DNA of 60,000 bases from Adiantum capillus-veneris (lineage: Eukaryota > Streptophyta > Polypodiopsida > Polypodiales > Pteridaceae), in the NCBI GenBank assembly GCA_014529385.2, contig CM043958.1:88679025-88739024 (forward strand). Reading direction: 5' to 3'. A program made the translations under genes and the position numbers. This document shows, one piece after another, positions 1 through 11,424 of this stretch (the stretch's first letter is position 1; every line of letters starts with the position of its first letter). Under the pieces are notes generated by a model that saw nothing but the letters and a program-made list of their open reading frames with translations, was not told the DNA's origin and made no database searches.

Positions 1-809
1 GGCTGTTGAGCCTTGCTCGTATCCAGAAATCTCATGGGGCCAGTTGAGAGTATATTTACCCCTCGGTTTTGCCTTTCTGATTGAATAATGCCATGGATAA
101 CATTACAGATCATTTTCTGTTGATCTTCGATGCTCGTGGCACTAGAAGTGGATTGTACAATCTCTATCCATCCTACATGGTAGGCGTGGCCAGAGTGTAG
201 ATCCGTCAACACCTCAGTGTGGAGGTCGTATGTCCAATGATCACTAATGAAGAATCCTTCTAGAGTCGACGTGTTAATGGTTTCTTGTGAGGTAGAAGCA
301 ATGTTGCTCCCCGTGGTTTTACTTGTCACCAACGGTACTCTAGAGGGAACTTCTGAAGGAGGCAGCTCAACAGTGCCTTCTTGGTAAGAAGTTGGCAGGA
401 TATCCACATGGACACTCTTTGGGGGTGTGGGGTCCACGTGCGATGTGAAAGGAGATTCCACTTCCCCACCCCCTTCGTGTGCTTCATTTGCATCAGGTTC
501 CGAGCGAGTAGCTCTACCTAATGTTTCCATGAAACGGCTAAACATACTAGTACTAGGCTGTGGAGCTTCGGGAGGTGCATGGCCTTCTCTCTCAGTGTTT
601 TGGGTAGGGTATGCTTCCATGATTTCTGAGTCGGAGGAGGAATCACTAGCGGCTATTTTAGGGTCTTGGGTGGTGCTACCTTGTGTCCCCGCTGAGGGTC
701 TAGAGCTTATCGTGGATGGGTAATGGGTGTCCGTATGAACAGAAGCACCCTCAATATGCTCGTGTTCTAGCACCCGCCCAGAGCGTAAGTGCATGTGCTT
801 TTGATACCC
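1..809 (-). CDS. Gag-like N-terminal region of the left retrotransposon (partial)
   Basis: One minus-strand frame is open from just after a TAG at 812-810 to base 1. The first in-frame ATG is at 620. The product is hydrophilic and rich in Ser, Thr, Pro and Glu, with phrases such as HYPSTISS, DSSSDSE and MFSRFMETLGRATRSEP. Its last visible part is more ordered (GFFISDHWTYDL, MRFLDTSK). A second frame starts at an ATG at 795 with MHLRS and then hits a stop. A 1-bp difference near 780 would join MHLRS to GRVLEHEH, so the true start may be 795 with a frameshift. No catalytic domain is visible. Assignment to gag rests on position after LTR, PBS and leader. Confidence 0.55.
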
Positions 810-1369
810 TAAGGTGTCAAAAAGCTGCTCTAGGAGGCCTTGTGACTAGTTTTTAGCGTGTTTTTTGTTTGTTTTTTTGCTAGATTTTTTAGAGCGTGTC
901 GTGGAATGGGCCGTGTGATAGCTCGAAACGAGCGTATCGGTCAGAGGGTCGTGCCGTGCTTTACAGCCCTCCGTTTGGTCACTCTATGCCCTCGAAATCC
1001 CTAAAACTGTCAATTTCCAGTAGGGAACTAGGCCCAAACTAGAAAGTCTAAGGGTGCAAGTGGGAAGAGAAAGGAGGAGAGTGGAGGACTTGTCCCACAT
1101 GCTCTCATTCTCTCTTGAGGGAGTAGGGTATATATATAAGAGTCAGTCTAGTATATATCATAAGACTGAGGACTGAGGCCTGGGCTTGGGCTTGGGCTTG
1201 GGAAACCGATCCCGATCTATCTTTTATACAAACCAACCCGTCCGTTTTAAGAGTCACATTTTTTATTTTCGAAAAATTTAGCCGCCCGCTCGCTCGCGTT
1301 TTTAATTTCCGATTTTTATTTTTTTTTAATATTTTTTTCCCCGGAATTTTTTTTTTCTTTTTCTTTTTG

Positions 1370-1665
1370 GTGCAGAAAATACAGAAATTGAAAACGCAGA
1401 TATGCAGAAATTGCAAAAATTGAAAACGCAGATATGCAGAAATTTCAGAAAACGCAGAAATTGAAAACGCAGAAACTGCAGAAATTGCAGAAACAACGCA
1501 GAAAATGCAAAAATTGCAGAAAATTAAAAAAACGCAGAAATGCAGAAAATTGCAGAAATTGAAAACGCCGAACTTGAAAATGCAAAAATTGCAGAAATTG
1601 AAAAAACGCAGACAATAGCAGAAATTGAAACTTGACAGCAAATGCAGAAAACGCAAAAAAAAGAA
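1370..1665. repeat. Degenerate short tandem repeats in the retrotransposon leader
   Basis: On the plus strand this stretch is built of loosely repeated words such as GCAGAAATTGAAAACGCA, GCAAAAATT and AACGCAGAAA. It lies between the PBS and the gag-like frame, so in the element's RNA it forms a pyrimidine-rich leader (TTTCTGC / CAATTTCTGC words). Upstream at 1180-1201 is a short GGCTTG run. Frames through this stretch are low-complexity and not credible as proteins. Confidence 0.7.
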
Positions 1666-1755
1666 ATCTCCACACACTCCTTCCCTGCCATTCCTATGAT
1701 AGAAATTGCACCACAAGGAAGCGTAAAGTGCTAACCGAGCTTAGTGTAGGGCATA

Positions 1756-1773
1756 TCCCCGGCAGCGGCGCCA
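1756..1773 (-). other. Primer binding site (tRNA-Asp type)
   Basis: The minus strand reads TGGCGCCGCTGCCGGGGA, complementary to the 3' end of plant tRNA-Asp except for one base. It starts 4 bases inside the LTR end at 1778. Confidence 0.8.
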
Positions 1774-1777
1774 AAAA

Positions 1778-2030
1778 TGTGCGCTCCTTGCCGCACTGTC
1801 GAAGCAAGGGACTCGCCAATACACCGTGTGCGAGCCACAAACGGCTCCAAGCACACAACAAGCCTAAACTAGCAAGCTCAAGAAAACAAAGGGTGTGTCA
1901 CTCACCGCTCTACGCTCGCCTTCATGGTGGATTCCTCGCCGCGATGAAGAAGAAGCTGCAGTCGTGCCGCGCTCAACCGCTTCGCCGCCGTCGTGCCTTC
2001 GTAATGCTCGATCGCACACACACTCTCCCA

Positions 2031-2062
<32 letters not shown>

Positions 2063-2356
2063 AGGAGGTGAAGAAGAAGAAGATGGAGATGGAGCAAGAG
2101 CACTCTTCAATTGCACAAATGAGAGAATGAGTAAAAATTATGTTTAGTTGGCTTTTATAGGAGCTCACCCCATTCACACTTGGGCGCCCATGCTTAGCCA
2201 ACTAATCCCTTGAATGTTCCAGTTAAAGTGCGCCTCTCATCGACGATCACTCTACCTTTCCTTATTGGACCGACAAGCCCGGTACCTGACTCTACCAAAT
2301 ACATAATACACGTCCGTCGTAGGTGATGGGGTGTCCGTGTGCCGTGAGGGTTAACA
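1778..2356 (-). repeat. 5' LTR of the left retrotransposon
   Basis: On the minus strand the LTR begins TGTTAACCCTCACGG at 2356 and ends ...GCGCACA at 1778, next to the PBS, giving about 579 bp. It contains a TATA box at 2160-2151 and an internal TC/AC microsatellite at about 2032-2062. The TG...CA termini and PBS spacing support the inner boundary strongly. The outer boundary is inferred from the TGTTAAC start alone because the second LTR is not in view. Confidence 0.7.
2151..2160 (-). promoter_or_regulatory. TATA box in LTR U3
   Basis: The minus strand reads CTATAAAAGC within the LTR, a consensus plant TATA box about 195 bp after the LTR start, where a U3 promoter is expected. Confidence 0.7.
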
Positions 2357-2874
2357 TCTACAAGTCTATCCAGTGCTCTGTAATTAATTTATAGAGGTTG
2401 ATTCAGCCATCTACATACACCTCGAAACATCCAAAATCATCCCCGAAGGTTGACGACATCCCCTCAGCCAAGGTCCTCTCAAAAACAGTCAAAGCCTTCT
2501 TTTCAGCGAGTAAACTGTTTTATTTCAGTTATCATTGAAGGTGCATGCTTGCATAAGCATCAAGTATCTAGTTGTACAGTCATTGTTTATGCAATCTATA
2601 TCTTGATGGTTGCTCTAATATCTATATACATTAGACTTTATAACTAGAATTGTCTCTATGTAGAATTATGCAGAACTAGGATATGGTATAAGGTTGAATT
2701 TTTATATATATTGGGTTTTTTTCTACTATATGTTTTTTAAATGAATATTACGCACCTAAAAAATTATAGTGCACAAATACACAAACAACACGTACTGAAT
2801 ACTTGCATTTGGCACGTACTAAACCACCTTGGCGAATTCTTAGTCACTAACCCATTTTTATCTTGTTTTGACAG
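2357..2874. other. AT-rich stretch without a recognised gene
   Basis: Nothing convincing is seen between the LTR and the next gene remnant. The stretch is AT-rich and ends with a good splice acceptor (TTTTGACAG) at 2866-2874. An upstream exon may therefore exist, but I could not define it. Confidence 0.5.
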
Positions 2875-4841
2875 GTTGAGCTGCATAAAAGATTTTTGCA
2901 GCAATATCCAAACCTCAAGATTTCCTTGAGGTCCTTGGAAATGATGAATCCGTTCTTTGTTCATAAATTGAAGGATAGGTATACATGTTGCTGCATCGAA
3001 CATGTGTAGATGCTTTTCTTCAAAGATGCATTCAATCAAATGAGGCAGAGTAAATCTGGCCTGCACCTATCCTGTAATTGCAGATGTGGTATTTGTCTCC
3101 CTTCACCATGTCATGCTCATTGTGTTGCTAGCCATGCTTCATACAGTAGTGTTTCAAAGATATGGGTCCTTCTTATGTAAGAAGGTAGAGTCATCGATGT
3201 TCCATGACTTTCATGTTTATTGGGAGAGTGTGCTACCTATCTATCAAGAGGAGCACATACATGTCCAAAGGAGATTTCTAATAACAATATGATCCTCTCT
3301 GTGAAGCTTTTTGAAGATATAGAAACTGGCTATATTGATGATGCGGGTGGCAAGAAGAAAAGGAAGGATGTGATCATCAAGCATCTCCATTCCAAGCAAT
3401 TCTTACCCATGTTCGAAGATTCATAAAGCACAACTTTATTGCACGGTGACAAACTCTACAATTTAAGGAATGCTTGACAAAGTTTCCATCTGGTGTGGTG
3501 GTTTCAGTAATAGACTTTGTTGAAAACTATTCGTTCAAGGAGCAGAACGAGATTCAATCAATGCATTGGTATTCAGCACAAGTCACAATACTAGTTCAAA
3601 TTACATACATGCAAACACCAACCCAAGATATACTGAAGGTGATACACTTTTACATATCGGATGACAAAATGCATGATACACTTTTCGTGCAGCATTGCAT
3701 GCAACTTCACTACAAATGGCTTAAGGAGAACTCACTTAGTGAATTAAAGAAACATTGGTTTTGGTCTAACGGTTGTGCTGCTCAGTTCAAATCCAAAAGG
3801 CCTTTTTATTTCATCGGCAGGTAATTTGCATCATTTGAACCAGTTATCACTGTCCTTGAGTCACCTAGCAATTTAGTTGAATTGCCTAATGTGCTAGCTT
3901 TGACAGCTTTCAGAACCACTTAATGCTACCTAACAATTTTTTTATTTGCAAGGTATGGTCTCCTAACTGGTCTTCAAATGACATGGAATTTCTTTGCATC
4001 TGGGCATGGAAAGGGTGAGCACGGTGTGGCTGGAGCTGTAATCAAAAGGACACTGACACACGAGCAGCTGAAACTTGATGTGTGGCCAATGAAGTGGGCT
4101 TCTGATATGGTTTTATTCTTGAAACAGAGGTTCGGGGGAGCATGTGGACAGGTGGGAGTGAATAGAGTATTTTGGGAGATCAAAACTGATGAGGTACCAC
4201 GAGAAACTCAGTGGAATTGCAAACAAGTGCCTGGTTCAAGGTCTCTACATTGTGTGAATGCGTATTCTTCCTTTTCAAACCATGAACTCAGGGTGAAAGC
4301 ACTTTCATGCTATTGTGAAGCCTACATGCATGAGCAATGGAGGAGATGTAACAATGCAGGTCATGTACAGGACTGGCAGTACATAACTTTAGAGCCTATT
4401 GTAGACAATGAAGTAGAGCATGATGAGCCAGATGAAGAGGATGAAGTAGACATGCCTCTATATGATGGGCACCATGATGCCTTGAGTGACGCACTATGCG
4501 TTGGCGACAACTTTGCCACCAATGCTGCTGAAATGGAGTATGATTTTTACATACTAAGATGCCACAAACCCAAGTACTTAGAAACAAAAGCAATGAATGA
4601 ATCTTGGGGAAATTGTATAGCTGCTAATACATATGTCGTTGAGGGTCCCTATTATGAGAAGGTTGAGGGCACTGCTGACGTCTACTACATTCCTGACAAT
4701 CATCCCAAGGTGCTTCTGCCTTACCATCTTGTACGATCTATAAAGTTCTTCATGCCTCCATTGCCTACAGAAAGAAACAAGTACATATTGTCGTCCGAAA
4801 TTTATGAGTTGGTTTATAACAGTATGCCACTTGATATGTAA
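2875..4841 (+). pseudogene. Decayed gene of an uncharacterised family with the HGKGE motif
   Basis: Pieces of one protein run in order across several frames. They are a segment with a CCC cluster (RYTCCCIEH, about 2980), a Cys/His-rich stretch (3010-3180), a basic linker (3300-3420), then FPSGVVVSVIDFVENYS...QVTILVQITY. These are followed by FWSNGCAAQFKS, a clean GT-AG intron (3821-3952, 132 bp), FFASGHGKGEHGVAGAV, an acidic stretch and a C-terminal domain ending ...YNSMPLDM. The conserved blocks resemble a widespread uncharacterised family whose usual form, as I recall it, has SDG and an Asp after HGKGE. Here these are SNG and EHGV. Lesions include a TAG after CIEHV near 3007, at least two frameshifts, and a TGA at about 3450. 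The 287-codon last exon is still open. Function is unknown; a DDE-nuclease-like role is only a guess. Confidence 0.7.
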
Positions 4842-5414
4842 CAGTTTGCCGAAATTCACCAGGCAACTCAGCAACATCAACCATTTTGGCCTTTTGATGA
4901 CGTTAATATATCATTTCATTTCACTTCATATCTAACAAGTTCCAACATGTCTCCAATGCATCAGCTAGTCCTATGCATACCTCAAACAGAGCTCCAATAA
5001 AGAAACACACTCTCTCCAAAATACAAAAATGAAATACACACAAGTCTAGAGCAATACTTGGGTGTTCAAAAATTTCACTTTGATATCTTTGTGATTATAA
5101 TTACATCTCCAGTACAAACGGCTGTAGCAATTGAAATTTGGGAAGTACATGTAGCATAATGAGCAGCAGCAGTGGCTGTGTAATGGAAAAGCCATTGTTT
5201 ATATTTATCATTTTGTGCATGCTATAAACTGCAGATCAAGAATGTACATCACATAAACATACAATGTCGCAATAGACTTCAGTGGGGAGACCGTTGCCTC
5301 CTTTGCCATGTATTGTATTTCATCCTCCATCCACCTTCCATGTTTTTGGTGACAAAATAGTTGTCCTGATTTAGGCTTGGCTCTTCCCAAGACATCACAA
5401 ATCTAGCTTGGTCC
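4842..5414. other. Intergenic stretch between convergent genes
   Basis: This separates the rightward pseudogene from the leftward phosphatase gene and probably holds both 3' untranslated regions. I see no repeat or additional gene. Confidence 0.5.
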
Positions 5415-6519
5415 TCAGCAACCACCCATTGTTCCAACCCACAGAAGCAATCTGTCTACCATATAATCAGCCTTCTTCTCTTTTGGAAATATGACATATG
5501 TACTTGTCCTATTGTGCATATGCTTGTACAAAGAATCATCAATGGCCAAAGTATTGCCTTCATGATATTTAGCCCTATGTCTTTCAAAAAACACCAGTAA
5601 TGCCTTGAAAAAAACTGGCTTCCCTCCAGGAAATTTAAAGCTTGCAACCTCACAACATTCTTGGCCAATCCAACCACTAAGACATTTAATTGCAACAGGA
5701 AAACAACTCTCTAACTTCTCTTCCAGGTTGCAAAGCTTCATCGAGCTCCAAATATAGACATCAGCTATTTGGCTAGCCCAAGCAAGGAATCTTGTTGCAT
5801 CCTTACGCACATAGTTTGTTTTGTATTGCTCTTGTACTACATAGTGGTCATTTGAGTCCAGATCAGGGGGTTGCTCTTTCAAATGAGGGAAAAAAGTGTG
5901 TACAAGCACACCATTTAAATCAACTAGTAATGCAGGCCTGCCTGGAGTCTGGTTTGTTTGAACCGTGCTTGGAACCACTTTGGGTAATTCCCTGATTATA
6001 ACTTCTTCTGGCTGTGCACATGGTTTTCTCTTATCTAGACAAAGACACAAGGGAAAACAATCATGGAAAATCATTGACCATACCTTGTAAAACCAGTGAC
6101 AACTCATACAAATGAAACCGTATAAACTGAATTAGCATAACTTTAAAATGGTTACTCCAATAAGGCAAAAAGGAAAAAATCTTATTTCCAGAGGCTAATT
6201 TGACAATATTTAAGGAAACGGTCAAGTATCGCAAGCACATGGATGTTCACAAAAGGAATGATGTAAACCAAGGGCAAAAATAGAAGCACACATCCAAGAA
6301 GTTACAACTTCTTGCAAGCACGTGGTCTTGGATGAGCATCGTTCGAGTCAAATGAAGGCACAGTACAACTATTGGTTTGGAGATAAATACCAACATCTTT
6401 CTGCGTAGCAGATCTTGTTTTCTTTGATGGGCCTACATTTGCATTGCAAACCAGTTGAAGTTAGACGACTCACAAGTTTGCAAGAATGCCAAATTAGCTA
6501 ATTGGTAACATATCTTACC
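5415..6519 (-). CDS. FCP1/HAD-like phosphatase-family protein, three exons, 5' end undefined
   Basis: Minus-strand exons 6519 (partial), 6432-6322 and 6034-5415 join in phase through GT-AG introns of 86 and 287 bp. The protein has a basic N-terminal region, then a HAD/FCP1-homology core. The nucleophile loop is LLVDLNGVLVHTF, ADVYIWSSM is the second HAD motif, and LAIDDSLY is the DD motif. It ends ...WVGTMGGC. Canonical FCP1 enzymes have DxDGT/V. Here the second Asp is Asn (DLNG), as I recall for a plant FCP1-like subfamily. The first nucleophilic Asp is present; loss of the general-acid Asp could lower phosphatase activity. No stop or frameshift appears in the three exons. The first exon and start codon were not found: the upstream frame closes at a TAA just before 6540. 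Substrate is unknown. Confidence 0.7.
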
Positions 6520-6667
6520 TTCTCCAGGTGCAGTAGTTGTCGTTGTGCACTTGTTTTATTTGAACCTCTTCACAAAATCCACCAAAAACACAGACTCTGC
6601 ATGCATGTACCATCTGAGCATTGCAGCCTGTGATGATGCACGACAGCCGACAGCGGCGGCAGCATGA

Positions 6668-6703
<36 letters not shown>

Positions 6704-7192
6704 ACCTCTTATGTTGCAATGCAAGCATGCCAATGCCTGCAATTAATGCTAACGATGTGTGTACTCCATGAAATTGATTCTTATGGTGTGCATTCAGAGG
6801 ATGCTAAACATCAACTTGTTAGAAATGTCGGCCACCTCATACACTTTGTTCTATATCTTGGTAGTGTAACTCTCCGTCACAAGATGTGAAAAGCTAAGGA
6901 AAATCATATCGTATTCCAAATCTCAATTAATTTACTTAGATTCTTAGGAATTTAAAAATTTGAAAGCAAAAGACACCCGAACCGGTTTCCATCAAACCCT
7001 AGCACCATTCCCACGCATGACACAATGGCTGTCTTGCACACCAGGTAGTAGGCTGGACTGCCTACGCTGGTGCACTTTCTCCTTCCTTGGCGCACAAGAT
7101 CTTTGCATTTGGGCTCAAACACACCATGCCCTCCAAGACGACCCCCCCCCCCCCCCCCCTCTCTCTCTCTCAACATCCACATCATCCTCTTA

Positions 7193-7239
<47 letters not shown>

Positions 7240-7619
7240 ACTCTCCATCTCGACTGTGAACTCTCTGCCTTCGTGTTAAACCACCCTTTTGACCTTCCCC
7301 TGCATTTGGTGCTTGCCTCCATTTGTCACCCGTATAGCAGCACGCGTGATGCGCCTCTCGGTCTCTTAGCTTCCGCTTGCTGCACTCTTGGAGCCCCTTG
7401 CTCGGCACGACCTGCCGTGCTCCTTCACCATCTTCACTTCCTTGTGCTTTTGCTTCGGTCGGCTCCCATTTAGAGCCCTTCAGCATCCTTCTCACACACG
7501 GACACACATAGGTGTTTGCGCTCCAGCCCGCCTCAAGGCATGTTCGCATTCGTGCGCACACGCACACACACGCACACATATGCGCGCCCTTTGCCAGCAG
7601 ATAACCGCAACAAAAAAAT

Positions 7620-7655
<36 letters not shown>

Positions 7656-8421
7656 GGGCCTAACACACACCCGTTGGTCACTATCACCCGCCAGGTGCCT
7701 CCAATCTTCCTCCACCCGTCATCTGGCTCAACTTCCATTTCTACCATCCATGCATCTGTGTTGAGAGAGAGAGAGAGAGAGAGGGGCTAGAGCGCATCTC
7801 CAGCCACAGATCCCAGCTGTAGACGAGCATGAGAGAGAGATAAGAAGATTGATTTGTTTATCAATACAAGATGCTAAAAATAGAACTTGACTCGGTTATA
7901 ATTGCCTTTTTTTTTTTTTGCCAAGTGATTGGTGAGAAATTACAACCTCAAAAACGGATCTCAGTTTTAAAAAAGGAATAAAGATTAAAAAATCTTGAAC
8001 AATCCAACCAAAATAGATACAAGGGGTTTTTGGGAATTTTTGAAATCTGAGGGGAATTTCAATGAATTAGAGGAGTATCTCCCTCTTTTTCTCCCTCTTC
8101 CTTAGCCCTCCCAAGTGTCCTTCCCCTCTCTCTCTCTCTCCCCACGAGGTGAGATCCTTGCCCTCAACTTTTCTTTTGATGTCAAAGAGGGTATCTTCAA
8201 AGATACCTTTTAATTCAACCCAAAAGTAAAATTGGCACGACCTATTGGCTTTCTCAAAAAAAATAAAAGGTATTTCTAATGGCTTCAAAAAATTAAAAGG
8301 CCAAAAACTTAAAGATTCAAGAATTTCAAAAAGACCTAGGTTTTGTATAATCCCACTTATGTAGGTTTTTTTTTCCATATAATCCCACTTATGTAAGATG
8401 GACGTTAACGAAGCATGGAAA

Positions 8422-8530
<109 letters not shown>

Positions 8531-8915
8531 CTGAGGCCTTATATCTTGTTCTTGCTGTGTGTCAGGAGAGTGGACACATACATGGCTTTCTCTCTCTATA
8601 GTCGTCTTACGATGAGGTAGCAGCCAATATATATTCATTCATTTTAGACTTAGAAAAGTAGACGTAGTAATCCCTAAAATGGACATCCACATTGATGTTG
8701 GCCTTAGGTATTTTCCTTAAACCTCTCTCTCTCTGCTCCCACGTCATCCACTTGGCTACTAGGTAAGCATTTTGGTTCTGCAATGAAAACCTTCTTTAAG
8801 AAGATACTTAGGAGGTTGAACCACATTAAAGTTATATGTAGTGATTACATTTACCATCTCATCACTCTAGCCCACCATTTTAACGTCACCCACTCATCGC
8901 TAATCAAAGGTCAAG

Positions 8916-8916
<1 letters not shown>

Positions 8917-8998
<82 letters not shown>
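8917..8998. repeat. (CT)n microsatellite, about 41 units
   Basis: An uninterrupted CT run of about 82 bp. Confidence 0.95.
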
Positions 8999-9000
<2 letters not shown>

Positions 9001-10130
9001 GTATCTCTCGTCTCCGAGGTGTGCTTCCCCGCATTGTCAATTTTGACATGGCATGAGAGCTTAAGGCTCGTAAGAGAAGTCGAATTTGGAGCTGTTTTTT
9101 GGATGTAGACATTTAAAGTTGGTATATCTTTCTGCATTGCTACTCGGCCATTTGTGTGCCTGCTCCAAGACTAACAAAATCTATATGTGGTGCCATCGTG
9201 TACGAACAAAGACGACAAACTTGATGGAAAAAACTTTGCCCATTGAATATGAACATATGGTTTCTAACAAAAGGAGTTATGGGATATCGTGAATGACACA
9301 CGCCTTGTCGACAGTAATCGATGGACCCGGCTCCAAGAAGACAAACATCTTAATTTAATGTTAAAAGTAGTGTTAATAATGTGCAGATGTGTCAGTATTT
9401 TGAGTCTAGACCCTTGTTTGTGGCCTAGCCACCTTGTAGAATAGTATGGCATTTTAGAGTCCATCTTCCTGTCCTCCCTCCATTTATTAGGTTGTGTCTC
9501 TTTTTGTAGGTCGTGTGCAATTTTCCCGACCAAGTGAGTAAACAACCTGTAAAAGGCTTCCCCCATTTCTCATTATTCAACATTGATTCCAAGAAGCCTC
9601 GCATGGGTTGTCCCTTACAAGGCCTCTCCCTTGCCATGCGTCATTCTTGAGTATTGACCTTGGATTCATCATTCTCTCTCTCCTCTACGCTTTGTGCTTG
9701 GACATTTAGTTCTGCTGCCATTCTTCACATGGTACCACAACATAGGCTCTAGTTCTTTGGTGATCACATGAGGGCTGCCGTAGATCAACACCAACATCAG
9801 CATTTTTTGACAAGGAGAGGTTAAAACTATGGTGTTTTTGGGTTCTTACCCCATGTTCAACAATTATCTCGGTCACACTGTGTTGTTGTGACACCTTTCA
9901 TAAGTTGCTAGACACCTAGGGTACCCATCAAGCCTTTGTTTTCTCAGCAAACAAATTGTTTGGGTAGATTCCAAAGATGAGTCAGTGCTTCAATAATGCT
10001 CTCTTGAAACAAATTATCCAAAAGGCAAAAGCGCTCAATGAAAAGGAAACTTGCGAGGACTATCGGTGGAACTGACACTTTGGTGGCGTCAGGATCATGA
10101 GAATCCATTATTGTAGAGACACCAATCGGA
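9001..10130. other. No recognisable gene
   Basis: Several short open frames occur on both strands, but none shows a domain, splice context or protein-like composition. The first exons of the coiled-coil/RING-like gene to the right could lie here. Confidence 0.5.
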
Positions 10131-11418
10131 GTGCATAGAGAGTTTGTCATTAAACCTTCTATACAACCTACACAACTCATGGTAGTAACGTGTGCTCAAG
10201 ATTTTTTTTTGGACAAGCTAGCCATGACAACCATGTTGGACATAGACCATCCAACCAATGCTAAAGTACCTAAGAAACATGTCAACCAACCAAAGAGGAA
10301 AATGAAAGCTTTAGGTTGTGAATCATGATGAATCTGGAAGCTCACCAAAAATTAGAGACCACACAAGACACGATGCCAAATTCCATGAAGCAAGGTGAAA
10401 CAAAATAGTGGGCACTTGTGCCTTTCTGAGATGTGATCTTGGGAGGTTCAATGATTGTAGATAAAGTGAACAAAATGATTGACACTTTAGTAAAATCTTT
10501 TCAAAGCCTACTAAAAGCACATGATCCTCTTCCAAAGAAGCTACAATGGTATCCAAACTCTATCTGAGAACACAATTGCAAGATGCTAAAAATGATCTCA
10601 AAAATGCACAACATGAGCTGGAAGCCACAAGGGTATTGCAAGCAAGCAAAGTGATGGTCAGTCCAGTTGTTTCGGCAATGCGACAGAAGCTGCATGATGT
10701 TGTCAATGAACTGTAGACTTTATTACAGAGATGTGATATAAATGCAAAGCAAAAAATGGAGCTCAAGGTGAAAATAGAAACAATGAAAGAGACACTCAAT
10801 GATTTGGGGTTTCCTCATTGTGAGGACACCCTTGTTGATAGTTACATTGACATAACCTCTCATCTGGTAAGTGTTCATGATCTTCAAACTAGCATCGTAT
10901 TTTTGGTACATGTGCACAACTAACCTATGACTTACCATGCTCTTTTTGTCCTTTTTTTTAAGACTGAGGTGGAGGTCAAGGAATCCAAAGTGCAAGCCGA
11001 TGAAAGTCTACTGCACTTGCTGGTGCATATGCAATGCAGGCTACAAGGCTCTTTTCCCCCCTCTATCCTATGTAATTTAGCTATTGCAAGATTTATGACG
11101 GATAGAGGGGTGTGTGACGATACTGGGAAGGACCAGTGTACTGGCTGTGGTATGCCGCTTGAAGTACAGGAAATCCTTGCAATGGTCAAGTTGCCTTGTG
11201 AGCATAGCTACCACCTGCTCTACTTTGCAGTTGCCTGCTCCCTTGGGATTGAATGTAGGGATTTCACCTGCAAACAAAGGATACCAACAAAGTGGTTGTG
11301 CAAGATTGTAGGGCAAGAACATCCAATCCCACCAAACACTGGTAAGGTAATCATAAATGCCATGTATGCTAATCAGCATCTTCAAAACACTAACCATCAT
11401 AGTGATAAGGTTAACTAG
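10131..11418 (+). pseudogene. Coiled-coil protein with C-terminal RING-like zinc domain, broken
   Basis: An open segment at 10131-10325 is followed by a heptad-rich frame (10549-10866; RTQLQDAKNDLKNAQHELEA...) with an in-frame TAG at 10714-10716. A GT-AG intron (10867-10962, 96 bp) joins it in phase to 10963-11418. The last exon continues the coil (TEVEVKESKVQADES) and then has CTGCGMPL, VKLPCEHSYH and CRDFTC, giving a Cys/His pattern like a degenerate RING finger, followed by RIPTKW. Stops also interrupt the segment between 10326 and 10548. RING domains usually act in ubiquitin transfer, but spacing here is not canonical and I did not recognise the family. The end of the gene abuts a palindromic satellite. 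Confidence 0.55.
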
Positions 11419-11424
11419 CACATA

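Larger units (their letters stand above)
1..2356 (-). mobile_element. Minus-strand LTR retrotransposon, 5' part (runs off left edge)
   Basis: Read on the minus strand, the order is LTR (2356 to 1778), primer binding site (1773 to 1756), a repetitive untranslated leader, then a gag-like open frame from about 809 that leaves the window at base 1. This is the normal order of a plant LTR retrotransposon. The PBS matches the 3' end of plant tRNA-Asp, a type used by several Ty3/gypsy lineages. The 3' LTR and pol lie outside the window, so the clade cannot be assigned. Confidence 0.8.

Noticed and set aside
427-723. 98-codon plus-strand frame
   Set aside because: It is antisense to the gag-like frame of the left retrotransposon and lacks protein-like features.
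7087-7747. Frames of up to 185 codons near 7.1-7.7 kb
   Set aside because: They are Ser-Leu or Arg-Glu low-complexity products of TC microsatellites.
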